27,660 bases of DNA from Flavobacteriales bacterium (GTDB lineage: Bacteria; Bacteroidota; Bacteroidia; Flavobacteriales_D; Sanyastnellaceae): NCBI GenBank assembly GCA_015663855.1, contig DQRJ01000031.1, positions 1 to 27,660 of the forward strand, read 5' to 3'. The notes beneath the pieces are model-generated. The model saw only the letters and a program-made list of their open reading frames with translations. It did no database searches and had not been told where the DNA came from. The translations under genes were made by a program, and so were the position numbers. How positions within the stretch are numbered: position 1 is the stretch's first letter; each line of letters opens with the position of its first letter. Shown one piece after another: positions 1 through 7,743 of the stretch.

Positions 1-829
1 AACTCTGGTGATTTTCCAGTCCAAACAACTCCACATCTATGGATATATCCCAACCTTGCCCCCTCAATATTTCAACAGTTTTCGAAGCCGTAGCAAGGTT
101 TTCTGCAGCGAACGGTGAAGTTACAAGGTCCGATAAAAAGTCAGGAAGTGTCCGACCGAAATGCATTTCGCTACTCATCTTAAGAGCTTGAGTTAAAATC
201 GTAGATTGAGCTTCTGGCCTCATACGTCCGAGAACAACAGGGACTTGGTTTTTTATAATCCCCGCCTTCTCTTTTGCGATACTTCGTATGTCTTCACCTA
301 AGAATTGCGTATGATCTAGCCCTATGTTCGTTATCACACAAACCTCTGCCGTGGGAATAACGTTAGTGCTATCTAATCGACCTCCCATCCCCGTTTCCAA
401 GATTATTATATCTGCCCTCTCATCGTGAAAGTATTCCATAGCCATACCAAATGTCAGTTCGAAAAATGAAGGGGCTCCCCATTGTGATTCATATTTAGAG
501 ACAAATTCGACGACACTACTCTCTGGGATTTTCGCTCCGTTTAATCGAATTCGTTCTCTGAAATCAATAAGATGAGGAGAGGTAAACAACCCCGTTTTAA
601 AACCCGCTTTCTGTAATACCGCCGCGAGCATATGAGCTACGGTTCCTTTGCCATTCGTCCCAGCGATATGAATGAAACGAAGTTTAGATTCTGGGTTTTC
701 CAGCATCTTGCAAACAGCTTTCGTTCCATCTAAGTTCGCTTTATATGCCGCAGGCCCAGTCCTCTGGAACATCGGAAGTTTCGTAAATAAAACGTCGACC
801 GCTTCCTGAAACGACATAGGAGGTGTCAT
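1..829 (-). CDS. folC: Folylpolyglutamate synthase / dihydrofolate synthase (C-terminus outside window)
   Basis: Adds glutamate to folates (and to dihydropteroate in bifunctional forms) in the cytoplasm. About 276 N-terminal residues are present; the usual length is 400-430, so the C-terminal ligase domain is off the left edge. Seen: P-loop GTNGKGT near residues 57-63, the Mur-ligase-family signature ETGMGGRLDSTN near 145-156, and LDHTQFLG near 171-178. These match FolC rather than MurC-F. The chosen ATG (829-827) overlaps the tonB stop codon by one base (TAATG), implying translational coupling as the last visible gene of an exbB-exbD-tonB-folC run. A second in-frame ATG four codons later (817-815) is possible. 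No Shine-Dalgarno sequence is visible, as expected for Bacteroidota. Identity is secure. Confidence 0.93.
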   Translation of the reverse strand, partial: MTPPMSFQEAVDVLFTKLPMFQRTGPAAYKANLDGTKAVCKMLENPESKLRFIHIAGTNGKGTVAHMLAAVLQKAGFKTGLFTSPHLIDFRERIRLNGAKIPESSVVEFVSKYESQWGAPSFFELTFGMAMEYFHDERADIIILETGMGGRLDSTNVIPTAEVCVITNIGLDHTQFLGEDIRSIAKEKAGIIKNQVPVVLGRMRPEAQSTILTQALKMSSEMHFGRTLPDFLSDLVTSPFAAENLATASKTVEILRGQGWDISIDVELFGLENHQS

Positions 830-1629
830 TACTCTAATTCGAACCTGATGGTGATATAGCCTGAACGGCGAGGAACACTTGCGTTCGATGTGAATGTGGC
901 CGAAAGAGCTGCTTCTCGAGCTAATCTTATATGCTCAGAATCCGAAAATGTAGAATGAAGACCGCCATCATATTTCGCGGAAATCACTTTCCCGTTTGAG
1001 TCCACTATGATCTTAATTCGAATTTCACCCTCTTGTTGTGGCTTCTCTTTCAAGCGAGGAGCATTGACTAACGAACCACCATTTAATGAAGCATTACCGA
1101 AATCTCCTGAAACGACTCCTGACCCATCAATTTTACCATCCTCATCCCCTTGATTACCTACACCTTCAGAACTTCCTTCAGAACCTCCTCCTCCACTTGA
1201 AGCTGAGTTAGATCTTATCAAATTTGCTGCAGCAGATATCCTTTCCGGTTCTTTCTCCACAGGCTTCTCTTCTACTTCTTCATCTTTCGAGATGGGGATT
1301 ACCATTTCGGATTCAGATTGTGTCACTACTTCCTCTGCTACTACAGGCTCGACAACCGTAGGGGTACTAACAGCTTCCTCCTCAACTTCCTCAACGACCT
1401 CAGAAGGAACTTCCGATTCCGTAACACCTTTAGCATCATCAACAGATCCCAAATCGGCAAATCCTACTGCTACATATTGCTCTCCCGGAGGAGGATCTTG
1501 AATCGTAAATGCAACGAGGAAAAAACATAAAAGCAGTACGCCTGAAAATATAATACCCGTAAATATTGCAGCTCGAGTTTTATTCTTCTTCTCGTTGCTT
1601 TCGTGTAAAATATTTCCGTCTGATGACAT
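829..1629 (-). CDS. tonB: TonB-family energy transducer
   Basis: 266-residue inner-membrane protein expected to pass proton-motive force from ExbB/ExbD to outer-membrane receptors. Seen: a short cytoplasmic N-terminus, one membrane segment at about residues 20-42, a long Glu/Val/Pro-rich periplasmic stretch (about 65-130), a Gly/Ser-rich stretch (about 142-187, with GGGG), and a C-terminal domain of about 65 residues beginning GEIRIKIIVDSNGKVISA, which fits the TonB-C strand pattern. The C-terminal domain lacks the canonical Tyr-Pro motif of E. coli TonB, which is common in Bacteroidota paralogues. It starts 11 bases after exbD and overlaps folC by one base. Family assignment rests on architecture plus neighbours; the receptor partner cannot be read from the sequence. 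Confidence 0.85.
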   Translation of the reverse strand: MSSDGNILHESNEKKNKTRAAIFTGIIFSGVLLLCFFLVAFTIQDPPPGEQYVAVGFADLGSVDDAKGVTESEVPSEVVEEVEEEAVSTPTVVEPVVAEEVVTQSESEMVIPISKDEEVEEKPVEKEPERISAAANLIRSNSASSGGGGSEGSSEGVGNQGDEDGKIDGSGVVSGDFGNASLNGGSLVNAPRLKEKPQQEGEIRIKIIVDSNGKVISAKYDGGLHSTFSDSEHIRLAREAALSATFTSNASVPRRSGYITIRFELE

Positions 1630-1640
1630 ATTTATGCTCG

Positions 1641-2039
1641 TTATTTTTTCGGATTAGCCCCTAGCATCACCTTCCATGAATTTGCTTTTGCGAGCCCGAT
1701 TAATTCAACGGTTTGGCCTGTAGGCACAGACTGGTCAACTTGAAGATAAATAATCTTTTCAGACTGTTTTTCCATCTCGGCTCTGAGCTTGGGCTCCAAA
1801 TCAGCCCTATTCATCGGACGAACATCCCCATTCAAATGGTAGGTCCCATCCGCCTGAATGCTTACAGTCAAATTAGATGTTACAGACGTAGTACCCTTGC
1901 TCTGCGGCAGATCCACATTCACACCGTTACTTACTAGAGTTGAGATGATTATGAAAAATATCAGCAGGAGAAAGACGAGATCCGTCATAGTATTCATGCC
2001 CCCATTGACATTGATTTTATTTCGTGTAGATAGATTCAT
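1641..2039 (-). CDS. exbD: ExbD/TolR-family biopolymer transport protein
   Basis: 132-residue protein with one N-terminal membrane helix and a periplasmic domain, the usual ExbD size. Seen: NTMTDLVFLLLIFFII at about residues 16-31, in which the Asp at residue 20 is the conserved proton-pathway aspartate of ExbD/TolR (known for the family). The periplasmic part has the expected short alpha/beta pattern (LTVSIQADGTYHLNG, then IIYLQVDQSVP). It lies 9 bases after exbB and 11 before tonB. The neighbouring tonB favours ExbD over TolR. Confidence 0.92.
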   Translation of the reverse strand: MNLSTRNKINVNGGMNTMTDLVFLLLIFFIIISTLVSNGVNVDLPQSKGTTSVTSNLTVSIQADGTYHLNGDVRPMNRADLEPKLRAEMEKQSEKIIYLQVDQSVPTGQTVELIGLAKANSWKVMLGANPKK

Positions 2040-2048
2040 ATCAGCGCA

Positions 2049-2738
2049 TTAACTTTTTGCTGGCTCCTCAAGAATATCAATAAATTCAAGGCTTGTTGCC
2101 TCCATTTTATGAACCACCTTGGAGACTTTACCCACGAGATGATTGTATGCCATATAGGCCAAAATCCCCACGATCAACCCCACAATTGTCGTAACCATAG
2201 CCTGCTTCGTGCCCGAAGAAATATCTGATACCTGCACTGTTCCAGCAGCTTCCATATCAAGGAATACGTTCACCATTCCGATTACAGTTCCCAGCATACC
2301 TACCATTGGGGCAGCACCTGCAACGGTAGCTAGAATATTCATGTTCTTCTCCAAGCTATAAATCTCGAGCTTCCCCACGTTTTCTATAGCAGTCGAGATA
2401 TCACTTAATGGCTTACCTATCCTAGAAATACCTTTATAAAGCATTCTCGCCATAGGAGTATCGTTATCTGAACATAGATTTTTCGCACTCGGAAGTTGTC
2501 CTTGTGAAATATAATCTTTCAACCTCTGCATAAAGTCAGGAGATGTTTTTTCAGCTCTACGAATCGCCATATAGCGCTCGAAGTACACATACATTGCGAA
2601 AATGCTCATTAGAGCAAGAGGCAACATGATGTACCATCCACCCTCCATAAGCAGTTCTAAGATGTTTACATCAACTTCAGAAACCGCATCAGTAACTGCC
2701 TCAGCAGTATTTGCTTGTAAAAAAATAGTATTGAGCAT
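2049..2738 (-). CDS. exbB: MotA/TolQ/ExbB-family proton channel
   Basis: 229-residue inner-membrane protein, the channel scaffold that works with ExbD. Seen: a first membrane helix around residues 34-52 (WYIMLPLALMSIFAMYVYF), a cytoplasmic loop, and two closely spaced helices around 130-160 and 178-203. The family-typical stretch LATVAGAAPMVGMLGTVIGM is present, as is the Thr-rich segment before the last helix (GTKQAMVTTIVGLIVGI). First gene of the exbB-exbD-tonB-folC run. The 110 bases upstream (2739-2848) hold no convincing TAnnTTTG box that I can see. Confidence 0.93.
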   Translation of the reverse strand: MLNTIFLQANTAEAVTDAVSEVDVNILELLMEGGWYIMLPLALMSIFAMYVYFERYMAIRRAEKTSPDFMQRLKDYISQGQLPSAKNLCSDNDTPMARMLYKGISRIGKPLSDISTAIENVGKLEIYSLEKNMNILATVAGAAPMVGMLGTVIGMVNVFLDMEAAGTVQVSDISSGTKQAMVTTIVGLIVGILAYMAYNHLVGKVSKVVHKMEATSLEFIDILEEPAKS

Positions 2739-2848
2739 GTGTCGTTTTACGCTATTATGAAACTAAACGCTAAGTTCCATGAAATCGTATATTAAATCAC
2801 ACCACTCCCCATGCGTTTTCAAGTCGCACAGGTTAAAAAGAATAGCCC

Positions 2849-4225
2849 TTAGTAAGCAAACATTAACAAGTATACTGCAGCTCCAGCAAAGTATCCTGCA
2901 ATCGCTAACAAGCTGATTTTCTTTAAGTACCAAATAAAATCTATCTTCTCTAACCCCATAACAGCAACTCCTGCGGCAGACCCGATGATTAGCGCAGATC
3001 CACCTGTTCCAGCACAGTACGCCAAGAACTGCCAAAAGTGTCCATCCTTAGTAAATGCCATAGACCAATCATCGGTAACTGCGTCTAAAGGAACTACATC
3101 GTACATACCCATTGAAGCTGCTACTAACGGCACGTTATCTACAATTGCCGATAAGAGACCTATCGATAAGTTAATTAAATAAACATTTTCTAAAGCAGTC
3201 CTAAGAGAGTCTGCAGCAAGAAGTAAGTGACCTGCCTCCTGTAAAGCCGCTACCGCTAAAAGAATCCCTAAAAAGAATAATACTGAACCTGTGTCAATTT
3301 TCCGAAGCACGCCTACTACCGATAATTGTGTGCGATGCTCATGATTCTTTGCATAATGGAGTCTTTCGGTTAATAACCAAATCACACCTAGAGATAGCAT
3401 CATACCCATAAATGGAGGTAGGTGAGTTGCCGTTTTGAAAACCGGAACGAAAAGAAGTCCTCCAACCCCTACTGCAAAGACAATATTTCTCTCAGCTTGT
3501 GTTGTAGGATCGGTACCAGGTTCTCGATGAAAAATGGGGCGCTCTACTTGACCTTTTAAGCGAAATGAAAGGATGGTAAGAGGCACTAACAAAGCAACAA
3601 CTGAAGGCAAAATTAAATTCGTGATAATCACACCTGTACTTAACTGACCACCTATCCAAAGCATAGTCGTAGTTACATCACCAATAGGCGACCATGCCCC
3701 TCCAGCATTAGCGGCAACAACTACCATTCCCGCAAAAAGCCACCTGGATTCTTTATCATCAATTAACTTTCTCAGTAATGAAATCATTACAATACTTGTC
3801 GTTAGATTATCTAAAACAGCTGAGAAGAAAAATGTTAAGACACAAATAATCCATAATAATTTTACTTTATCCTGGGTGTTTATTCTGTCCGTAATAACTC
3901 TAAAACCTTCATGAGCATCAACTAACTCTACAATAGTCATAGCACCTAAGAGGAAGAATAAAATACTCGAGATGTCTTGCATATGATGCATGAGTCTATG
4001 CTCGAAAAACATGCTTAAAGAACCATGACCATCGGTTTGGTTAGAAGAAAATTCAGCAAACATTTCAGCCAAATGTGGGGGTACTTCATTGTATCCTAAA
4101 ACAAACAATCCCCATAAAATTGTACCAGTTAATAGTGCAAAAGCGGCTTTATCAATAGAAACCTTGTGCTCAAGTGCAATTCCTAAATAACCAATTACAA
4201 AAACCGCTAGTAAAATATACTCCAT
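2849..4225 (-). CDS. nhaD: NhaD-type Na+/H+ antiporter
   Basis: 458-residue polytopic inner-membrane protein of the ion-transporter superfamily, expected to export Na+ in exchange for H+. Seen: many hydrophobic helices along the whole length and NhaD-like segments such as VLDNLTTSIVMISLLRKL, NAGGAWSPIGDVTTTMLW and AIVDNVPLVAASMGM. The two D-N-(L/V)-(T/P) motifs in re-entrant regions are typical of the NhaD/arsenite-permease fold, and the neighbouring G-A-W-S-P-I-G-D-V-T-T stretch is diagnostic for NhaD. It starts 4 bases after the dehydrogenase stop codon, so the two are almost certainly cotranscribed. Sodium export fits a marine habitat, which is an inference. Confidence 0.9.
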   Translation of the reverse strand: MEYILLAVFVIGYLGIALEHKVSIDKAAFALLTGTILWGLFVLGYNEVPPHLAEMFAEFSSNQTDGHGSLSMFFEHRLMHHMQDISSILFFLLGAMTIVELVDAHEGFRVITDRINTQDKVKLLWIICVLTFFFSAVLDNLTTSIVMISLLRKLIDDKESRWLFAGMVVVAANAGGAWSPIGDVTTTMLWIGGQLSTGVIITNLILPSVVALLVPLTILSFRLKGQVERPIFHREPGTDPTTQAERNIVFAVGVGGLLFVPVFKTATHLPPFMGMMLSLGVIWLLTERLHYAKNHEHRTQLSVVGVLRKIDTGSVLFFLGILLAVAALQEAGHLLLAADSLRTALENVYLINLSIGLLSAIVDNVPLVAASMGMYDVVPLDAVTDDWSMAFTKDGHFWQFLAYCAGTGGSALIIGSAAGVAVMGLEKIDFIWYLKKISLLAIAGYFAGAAVYLLMFAY

Positions 4226-4229
4226 TGTA

Positions 4230-5459
4230 TTAGTTTAATGTTTTCAAAGCTTTATCAAAAGCTGTAGCTGTTAACAGGGTCGATTCAGAACGCATAGAAT
4301 AAGTGGCCTCTAATGCTCTGCAAATTACTTCCGAAGTGTCTCTAAATATTGCTTCATCTGACATATCAACTTTACTGTCACTCATTAGATATGCAAAGAC
4401 TCTAGCCATTCCACAATTTGCGATGAAATCCGGAATGACCGTGATTTGTTTGTCTACTGATTCAGCAATGGGTCCGTAGAAAATCTCTTTATCTGCAAAT
4501 GGAACATTTGCACCTGACGAGATGAGTTTCACGCCAGCGGTTATCATTCTATTAACCTGGTCTTGTGTCACTAATCTAGAAGCTGCACACGGTAGGAAAA
4601 CGTCAGCGGGGATATCCCAAACTTTCGAGTTTATTTCTTCGAAAGAAATTGCGTCGTTCGAAACTAGTGAATTTCCACGTTTTGCGAAAAAGAGGTCTGC
4701 TACTCGATTTAAACTCATACCATCAACGTCTATTAAACCTCCTGCACGATCTATAATTCCGACTATTTTCGCACCCGCCTGAGTGAGGTAGTACGCGGCC
4801 GCGGCACCTACGTTACCCCATCCTTGAATAATGACGCGTTTATCTTTTACGGTGCCTCCATAAATATTGTAGAAATGACGAACTGATTCCGAGACTCCAT
4901 AACCAGTGATTAGATCTGCAACTCTGTACTTGCGATTAATATCCGGAGAGATATTTACATCTTCAACGACCTGAGAAACTCCTTGGCGGAGGTTACCGAT
5001 TCTGTGAACTTTTTGAGCTTCGTTTGGTTTAAAATGACCAGTAAAAACACCCTCTTGTGGATGCCAAACCCCATTTGCCTCAGTCATAGGAATCACTTCA
5101 TGAATCTCATCTACATTCATATCGCCTCCGGTCCCGTAGTAATGCTTGAGAAGTGGTGTAACTGCGGCATACCAACGCTCTAGAACGCCCTTCTTGCGAG
5201 GGTCGTTAGGGTCGAATCTGATTCCCGATTTCGCACCACCAATCTGTGGACCAGACACTGTGAACTTAATTTCCATTGTCTTCGCAAGAGACTCAACTTC
5301 GTGTTGATCTAATTCCATATGCATTCTCGTCCCTCCTCCTGCAGCACCACCTCTTAGTGAGTTTATTACGACCCATCCCATTGCTTCTGTTTCACTATCC
5401 TGCCAGCTAAAAACAATTTCCGGCTTGCGATCTTCGTATGCCTTGAGTAGATCTTTCAT
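4230..5459 (-). CDS. Glu/Leu/Phe/Val dehydrogenase
   Basis: 409-residue cytoplasmic oxidoreductase that reversibly deaminates an amino acid with NAD(P). Seen: substrate domain with GGGTRMH (about 41-47), the catalytic-lysine motif GGAKSGI (Lys 77) and GGDMNVDEI, with Asp 113 at the catalytic acid position; a Rossmann domain with GWGNVG (213-218); and the late motif SSGANVPF. GGAKSGI lies between the glutamate-dehydrogenase form (GGAKGGI) and the leucine-dehydrogenase form (GGGK), so the substrate cannot be fixed by eye. A perfect TATCTTTG box lies 26 bases upstream of the ATG. It leads a two-gene unit with nhaD. Confidence 0.88.
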   Translation of the reverse strand: MKDLLKAYEDRKPEIVFSWQDSETEAMGWVVINSLRGGAAGGGTRMHMELDQHEVESLAKTMEIKFTVSGPQIGGAKSGIRFDPNDPRKKGVLERWYAAVTPLLKHYYGTGGDMNVDEIHEVIPMTEANGVWHPQEGVFTGHFKPNEAQKVHRIGNLRQGVSQVVEDVNISPDINRKYRVADLITGYGVSESVRHFYNIYGGTVKDKRVIIQGWGNVGAAAAYYLTQAGAKIVGIIDRAGGLIDVDGMSLNRVADLFFAKRGNSLVSNDAISFEEINSKVWDIPADVFLPCAASRLVTQDQVNRMITAGVKLISSGANVPFADKEIFYGPIAESVDKQITVIPDFIANCGMARVFAYLMSDSKVDMSDEAIFRDTSEVICRALEATYSMRSESTLLTATAFDKALKTLN

Positions 5460-5485
5460 GTACTAAGTATTGAACTTTGGAGCGG

Positions 5486-5493
5486 CAAAGATA
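5486..5493 (-). promoter_or_regulatory. Putative Bacteroidota -7 box for the dehydrogenase-nhaD unit
   Basis: TATCTTTG on the minus strand matches the Bacteroidota -7 consensus TAnnTTTG exactly. It lies between the anmK stop codon (5498) and the dehydrogenase ATG (5459), predicting a leader of roughly 20 bases. A TTTG occurs upstream (5511-5508), but its 14-base spacing is shorter than the usual 19-21, so the -33 element is uncertain. Confidence 0.5.
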
Positions 5494-5497
5494 CTAC

Positions 5498-6589
5498 TTA
5501 TGGAATCCAAACCGCACCGCCTGATGACGCCTTAGATGCGCCGGTTACAGATTGTAAGATGTTTGGTTTATTTAGATATCGTAGTAGACCTAAGAATGCG
5601 AAGGCGTATGCTTCTTTCCCTTGCGATATAATGGGGTCGGGTATTTCGAAATTTATATCGGAGGACTTGGTTAATTCTTGCAGTCTAGACATTAAGAAAG
5701 AGTTGAAAACGCCACCCCCGGTGATTAAAACTGAGCCAGAGCTGGGACAAGACTCGACGATAGTCTGAGCCACATATTCAACGGAAGTACGCATTCTATC
5801 TTCAAGAGACGAACTTGAGTACTCGTTTAAAATCGGGAGGACAGACTCGACCATCCATTCCATCCCTAAGCTTTTAGGTGGCGAAAGTTCGTGATAGGGT
5901 AAAGACAAGAGCGAGCTTAAAAGGTCGGGAATCACTACGCCCGATGAAGATATTATACCCCCATCGTCATATTCGAGATTTATTTCGCGGGAAAGATGAT
6001 TTAGAAGGTTATTACAAACTCCTATATCCCAAGCCGTAGTGAGATTTCCATTGAGATGCGAGATATTTGAAAAACCGCCTAGGTTAATACACGCCGAGTA
6101 TTCCGAAAATAAAAGTGAATCTACAAGTGGCACGAGAGGCGCTCCCTGCCCGCCGTATGCAACGTCAAGGCGGCGTAAATCACAGACTACAGGCATTGAA
6201 GTTCGAGCAGCGAGGTCGGCTCCGGAACCGATTTGGACTGTATAACCGTCTGAAGGATTATGGAACACCGTGTGCCCGTGAGAGGATAGCAAATCCGCCT
6301 TTACATTCATGGAATTCACACACTTAGCTGCGAAACATGCCCAATCTCTATCCAACTTAAATAAGTCTTCAGCCTGTAGATTAATGCCATTTCTTAGGCG
6401 TTTGCTTAAAGACACGGAGAATTCAAAACACTTGAATTGCACAATCTCACCCTTCCAGGCACTATCGCCATCAAGGGAAGTGAATTCACAAAGAGCCACG
6501 TCAAGCCCGTCCAAAGACGTTCCACTCATCAAACCTAAGACAGTCCAAGACCTCTTCAAGGGGTCAGTTAATGTATCTTCGCAATCCAT
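5498..6589 (-). CDS. anmK: Anhydro-N-acetylmuramic acid kinase
   Basis: 363-residue cytoplasmic kinase of the ASKHA (hexokinase/Hsp70-like) fold. It opens and phosphorylates 1,6-anhydro-MurNAc to MurNAc-6-phosphate in peptidoglycan recycling. Seen: phosphate-binding motif GLMSGTSLDGLD (19-30), the GHTVFHNP and GYTVQIGSGADLA stretches, GGQGAPLVPLVD (146-157), INLGGFSNIS (168-177), a WDIGVCNNLL segment, and the late adenosine-binding ITGGGVFN. Length is normal. The start codon is 11 bases from the divergent acyl-CoA dehydrogenase ATG, so its promoter must overlap that gene's first codons. TATTATTG (6601-6594), one mismatch from TAnnTTTG, lies 4 bases before the ATG. Confidence 0.95.
   Translation of the reverse strand: MDCEDTLTDPLKRSWTVLGLMSGTSLDGLDVALCEFTSLDGDSAWKGEIVQFKCFEFSVSLSKRLRNGINLQAEDLFKLDRDWACFAAKCVNSMNVKADLLSSHGHTVFHNPSDGYTVQIGSGADLAARTSMPVVCDLRRLDVAYGGQGAPLVPLVDSLLFSEYSACINLGGFSNISHLNGNLTTAWDIGVCNNLLNHLSREINLEYDDGGIISSSGVVIPDLLSSLLSLPYHELSPPKSLGMEWMVESVLPILNEYSSSSLEDRMRTSVEYVAQTIVESCPSSGSVLITGGGVFNSFLMSRLQELTKSSDINFEIPDPIISQGKEAYAFAFLGLLRYLNKPNILQSVTGASKASSGGAVWIP
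6574..6581 (+). promoter_or_regulatory. Possible -7 box for the acyl-CoA dehydrogenase
   Basis: TATCTTCG is one base from the TAnnTTTG consensus and lies 19 bases before the ATG at 6601. It sits inside the first codons of the divergent anmK. No clear -33 TTTG is seen at the expected distance, so this is tentative. Confidence 0.3.
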
Positions 6590-6593
6590 TTAG

Positions 6594-6601
6594 CAATAAT
6601 A
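6594..6601 (-). promoter_or_regulatory. Possible -7 box for anmK
   Basis: TATTATTG on the minus strand is one mismatch from TAnnTTTG and is followed by four bases and the anmK ATG. It overlaps the first base of the divergent acyl-CoA dehydrogenase start codon. The spacing repeats the box-to-ATG spacing seen at tyrS and at the right-edge lipoprotein gene, which is the main support. Confidence 0.28.
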
Positions 6602-7743
6602 TGAATTTCGAACTAACAGAAGAGCAAGTTGCCGTAAGAGATGCAGCAAGAGATTTTGCACAAAACGTGTTGAAACCTGGTGTTATCGAACGCGATAGAG
6701 ATCAAATATTCCCCACAGAAGAGGTGAAACAGCTTGGTGAGCTTGGGTTTATGGGCATAATGGTAGACGCTAAATATGGCGGATCTGGAATGGACACTAT
6801 CAGCTATGTTCTCGCTATGGAGGAGATAAGTAAAGTTGACGCATCTACTAGTGTGGTGATGAGCGTAAACAATTCGCTTGTTTGTTATGGTCTTGAGGCA
6901 TTTGGATCTGAGGAGCAAAAGCAGAAGTATCTTACCCCACTTGCGAGCGGTCAGAAGATAGGTGCGTTCTGTCTGAGTGAACCTGAGGCGGGGTCGGATG
7001 CGACTTCTCAGCGCACCACCGCTATAGATATGGGTGACCACTACCTTGTTAATGGTACGAAGAACTGGATTACTAATGGAGGCACAGCTTCTACTTACAT
7101 AGTCATAGCCCAAACCGATGTTGAGAAAGGCCATAAAGGCATTAACGCTCTCATCATTGAAAAAGACATGCCCGGGTTTGTTGTCGGAGCTAAAGAAGAC
7201 AAGCTAGGAATTAGAGGTTCCGACACCCACACTTTAATGTTCCAAGACGTGAAAGTCCCGAAGGAAAACCGACTCGGAGAAGATGGGTTTGGATTTAAGT
7301 TCGCTATGAAAACTCTCGCTGGAGGGCGTATAGGCATAGCAGCTCAAGCCCTAGGAATAGCGGCGGGAGCTTATGACCTCGCTCTTGCATATTCTAAGGA
7401 GCGCAAGACTTTCGGGAAGGAAATTTACAAGCACCAAGCTATCAGCTTTAAGCTCGCAGATATGGCGACTCAAATCGAGTGCGCCCGCTTATTAGTTCAC
7501 AAAGCAGCCTCTATAAAGGACGCTGGCGAGAATTACGACCTCGCTTCAAGCATGGCGAAACTCTACGCTTCTGAAGTTGCAATGACGCAAACCATCGAGG
7601 CAGTTCAAATCCACGGAGGATATGGATTCGTAAAAGAATACCACGTAGAGCGCATGATGCGTGACGCGAAGATTACACAGATCTACGAAGGCACAAGCGA
7701 AGTCCAAAGGATTGTGATTAGCCGCAGTATCCTAAAGGACTAA
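6601..7743 (+). CDS. Acyl-CoA dehydrogenase (short/branched-chain type)
   Basis: 380-residue FAD enzyme that oxidises acyl-CoA to enoyl-CoA, passing electrons to ETF. Seen: the family N-terminus MNFELTEEQ, the FAD-site motif CLSEPEAGSDATS, NWITNGG, the segment AGGRIGIAAQALGIAAGA, HGGYGF, and the C-terminal YEGTSEVQRIVI. In this last motif Glu 363 occupies the catalytic-base position of short-chain and isovaleryl-type enzymes. The ATG at 6601 was preferred over the in-frame ATG at 6571 because homologues begin at MNFELTEEQ and the longer form would overlap anmK. The 3' end overlaps the convergent gene at 7732 by 12 bases. Chain-length preference cannot be read from the sequence. Confidence 0.94.
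   Translation: MNFELTEEQVAVRDAARDFAQNVLKPGVIERDRDQIFPTEEVKQLGELGFMGIMVDAKYGGSGMDTISYVLAMEEISKVDASTSVVMSVNNSLVCYGLEAFGSEEQKQKYLTPLASGQKIGAFCLSEPEAGSDATSQRTTAIDMGDHYLVNGTKNWITNGGTASTYIVIAQTDVEKGHKGINALIIEKDMPGFVVGAKEDKLGIRGSDTHTLMFQDVKVPKENRLGEDGFGFKFAMKTLAGGRIGIAAQALGIAAGAYDLALAYSKERKTFGKEIYKHQAISFKLADMATQIECARLLVHKAASIKDAGENYDLASSMAKLYASEVAMTQTIEAVQIHGGYGFVKEYHVERMMRDAKITQIYEGTSEVQRIVISRSILKD

Noticed and set aside
2763..3035. 90-residue frame overlapping the 3' end of nhaD and the gap before exbB
   Set aside because: Mostly inside the nhaD 3' end in another frame, Cys-rich, no recognisable features. The 110-base gap itself shows no gene or clear hairpin.
6571..6600. Ten-residue N-terminal extension of the acyl-CoA dehydrogenase starting at ATG 6571
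   Set aside because: It would overlap anmK, and the family N-terminus begins at the ATG at 6601 (MNFELTEEQ).
6613..7134. 173-residue open frame antisense to the acyl-CoA dehydrogenase
   Set aside because: Cys/Ser-rich with no domain or start context; a frame shadow of a clearly real gene.
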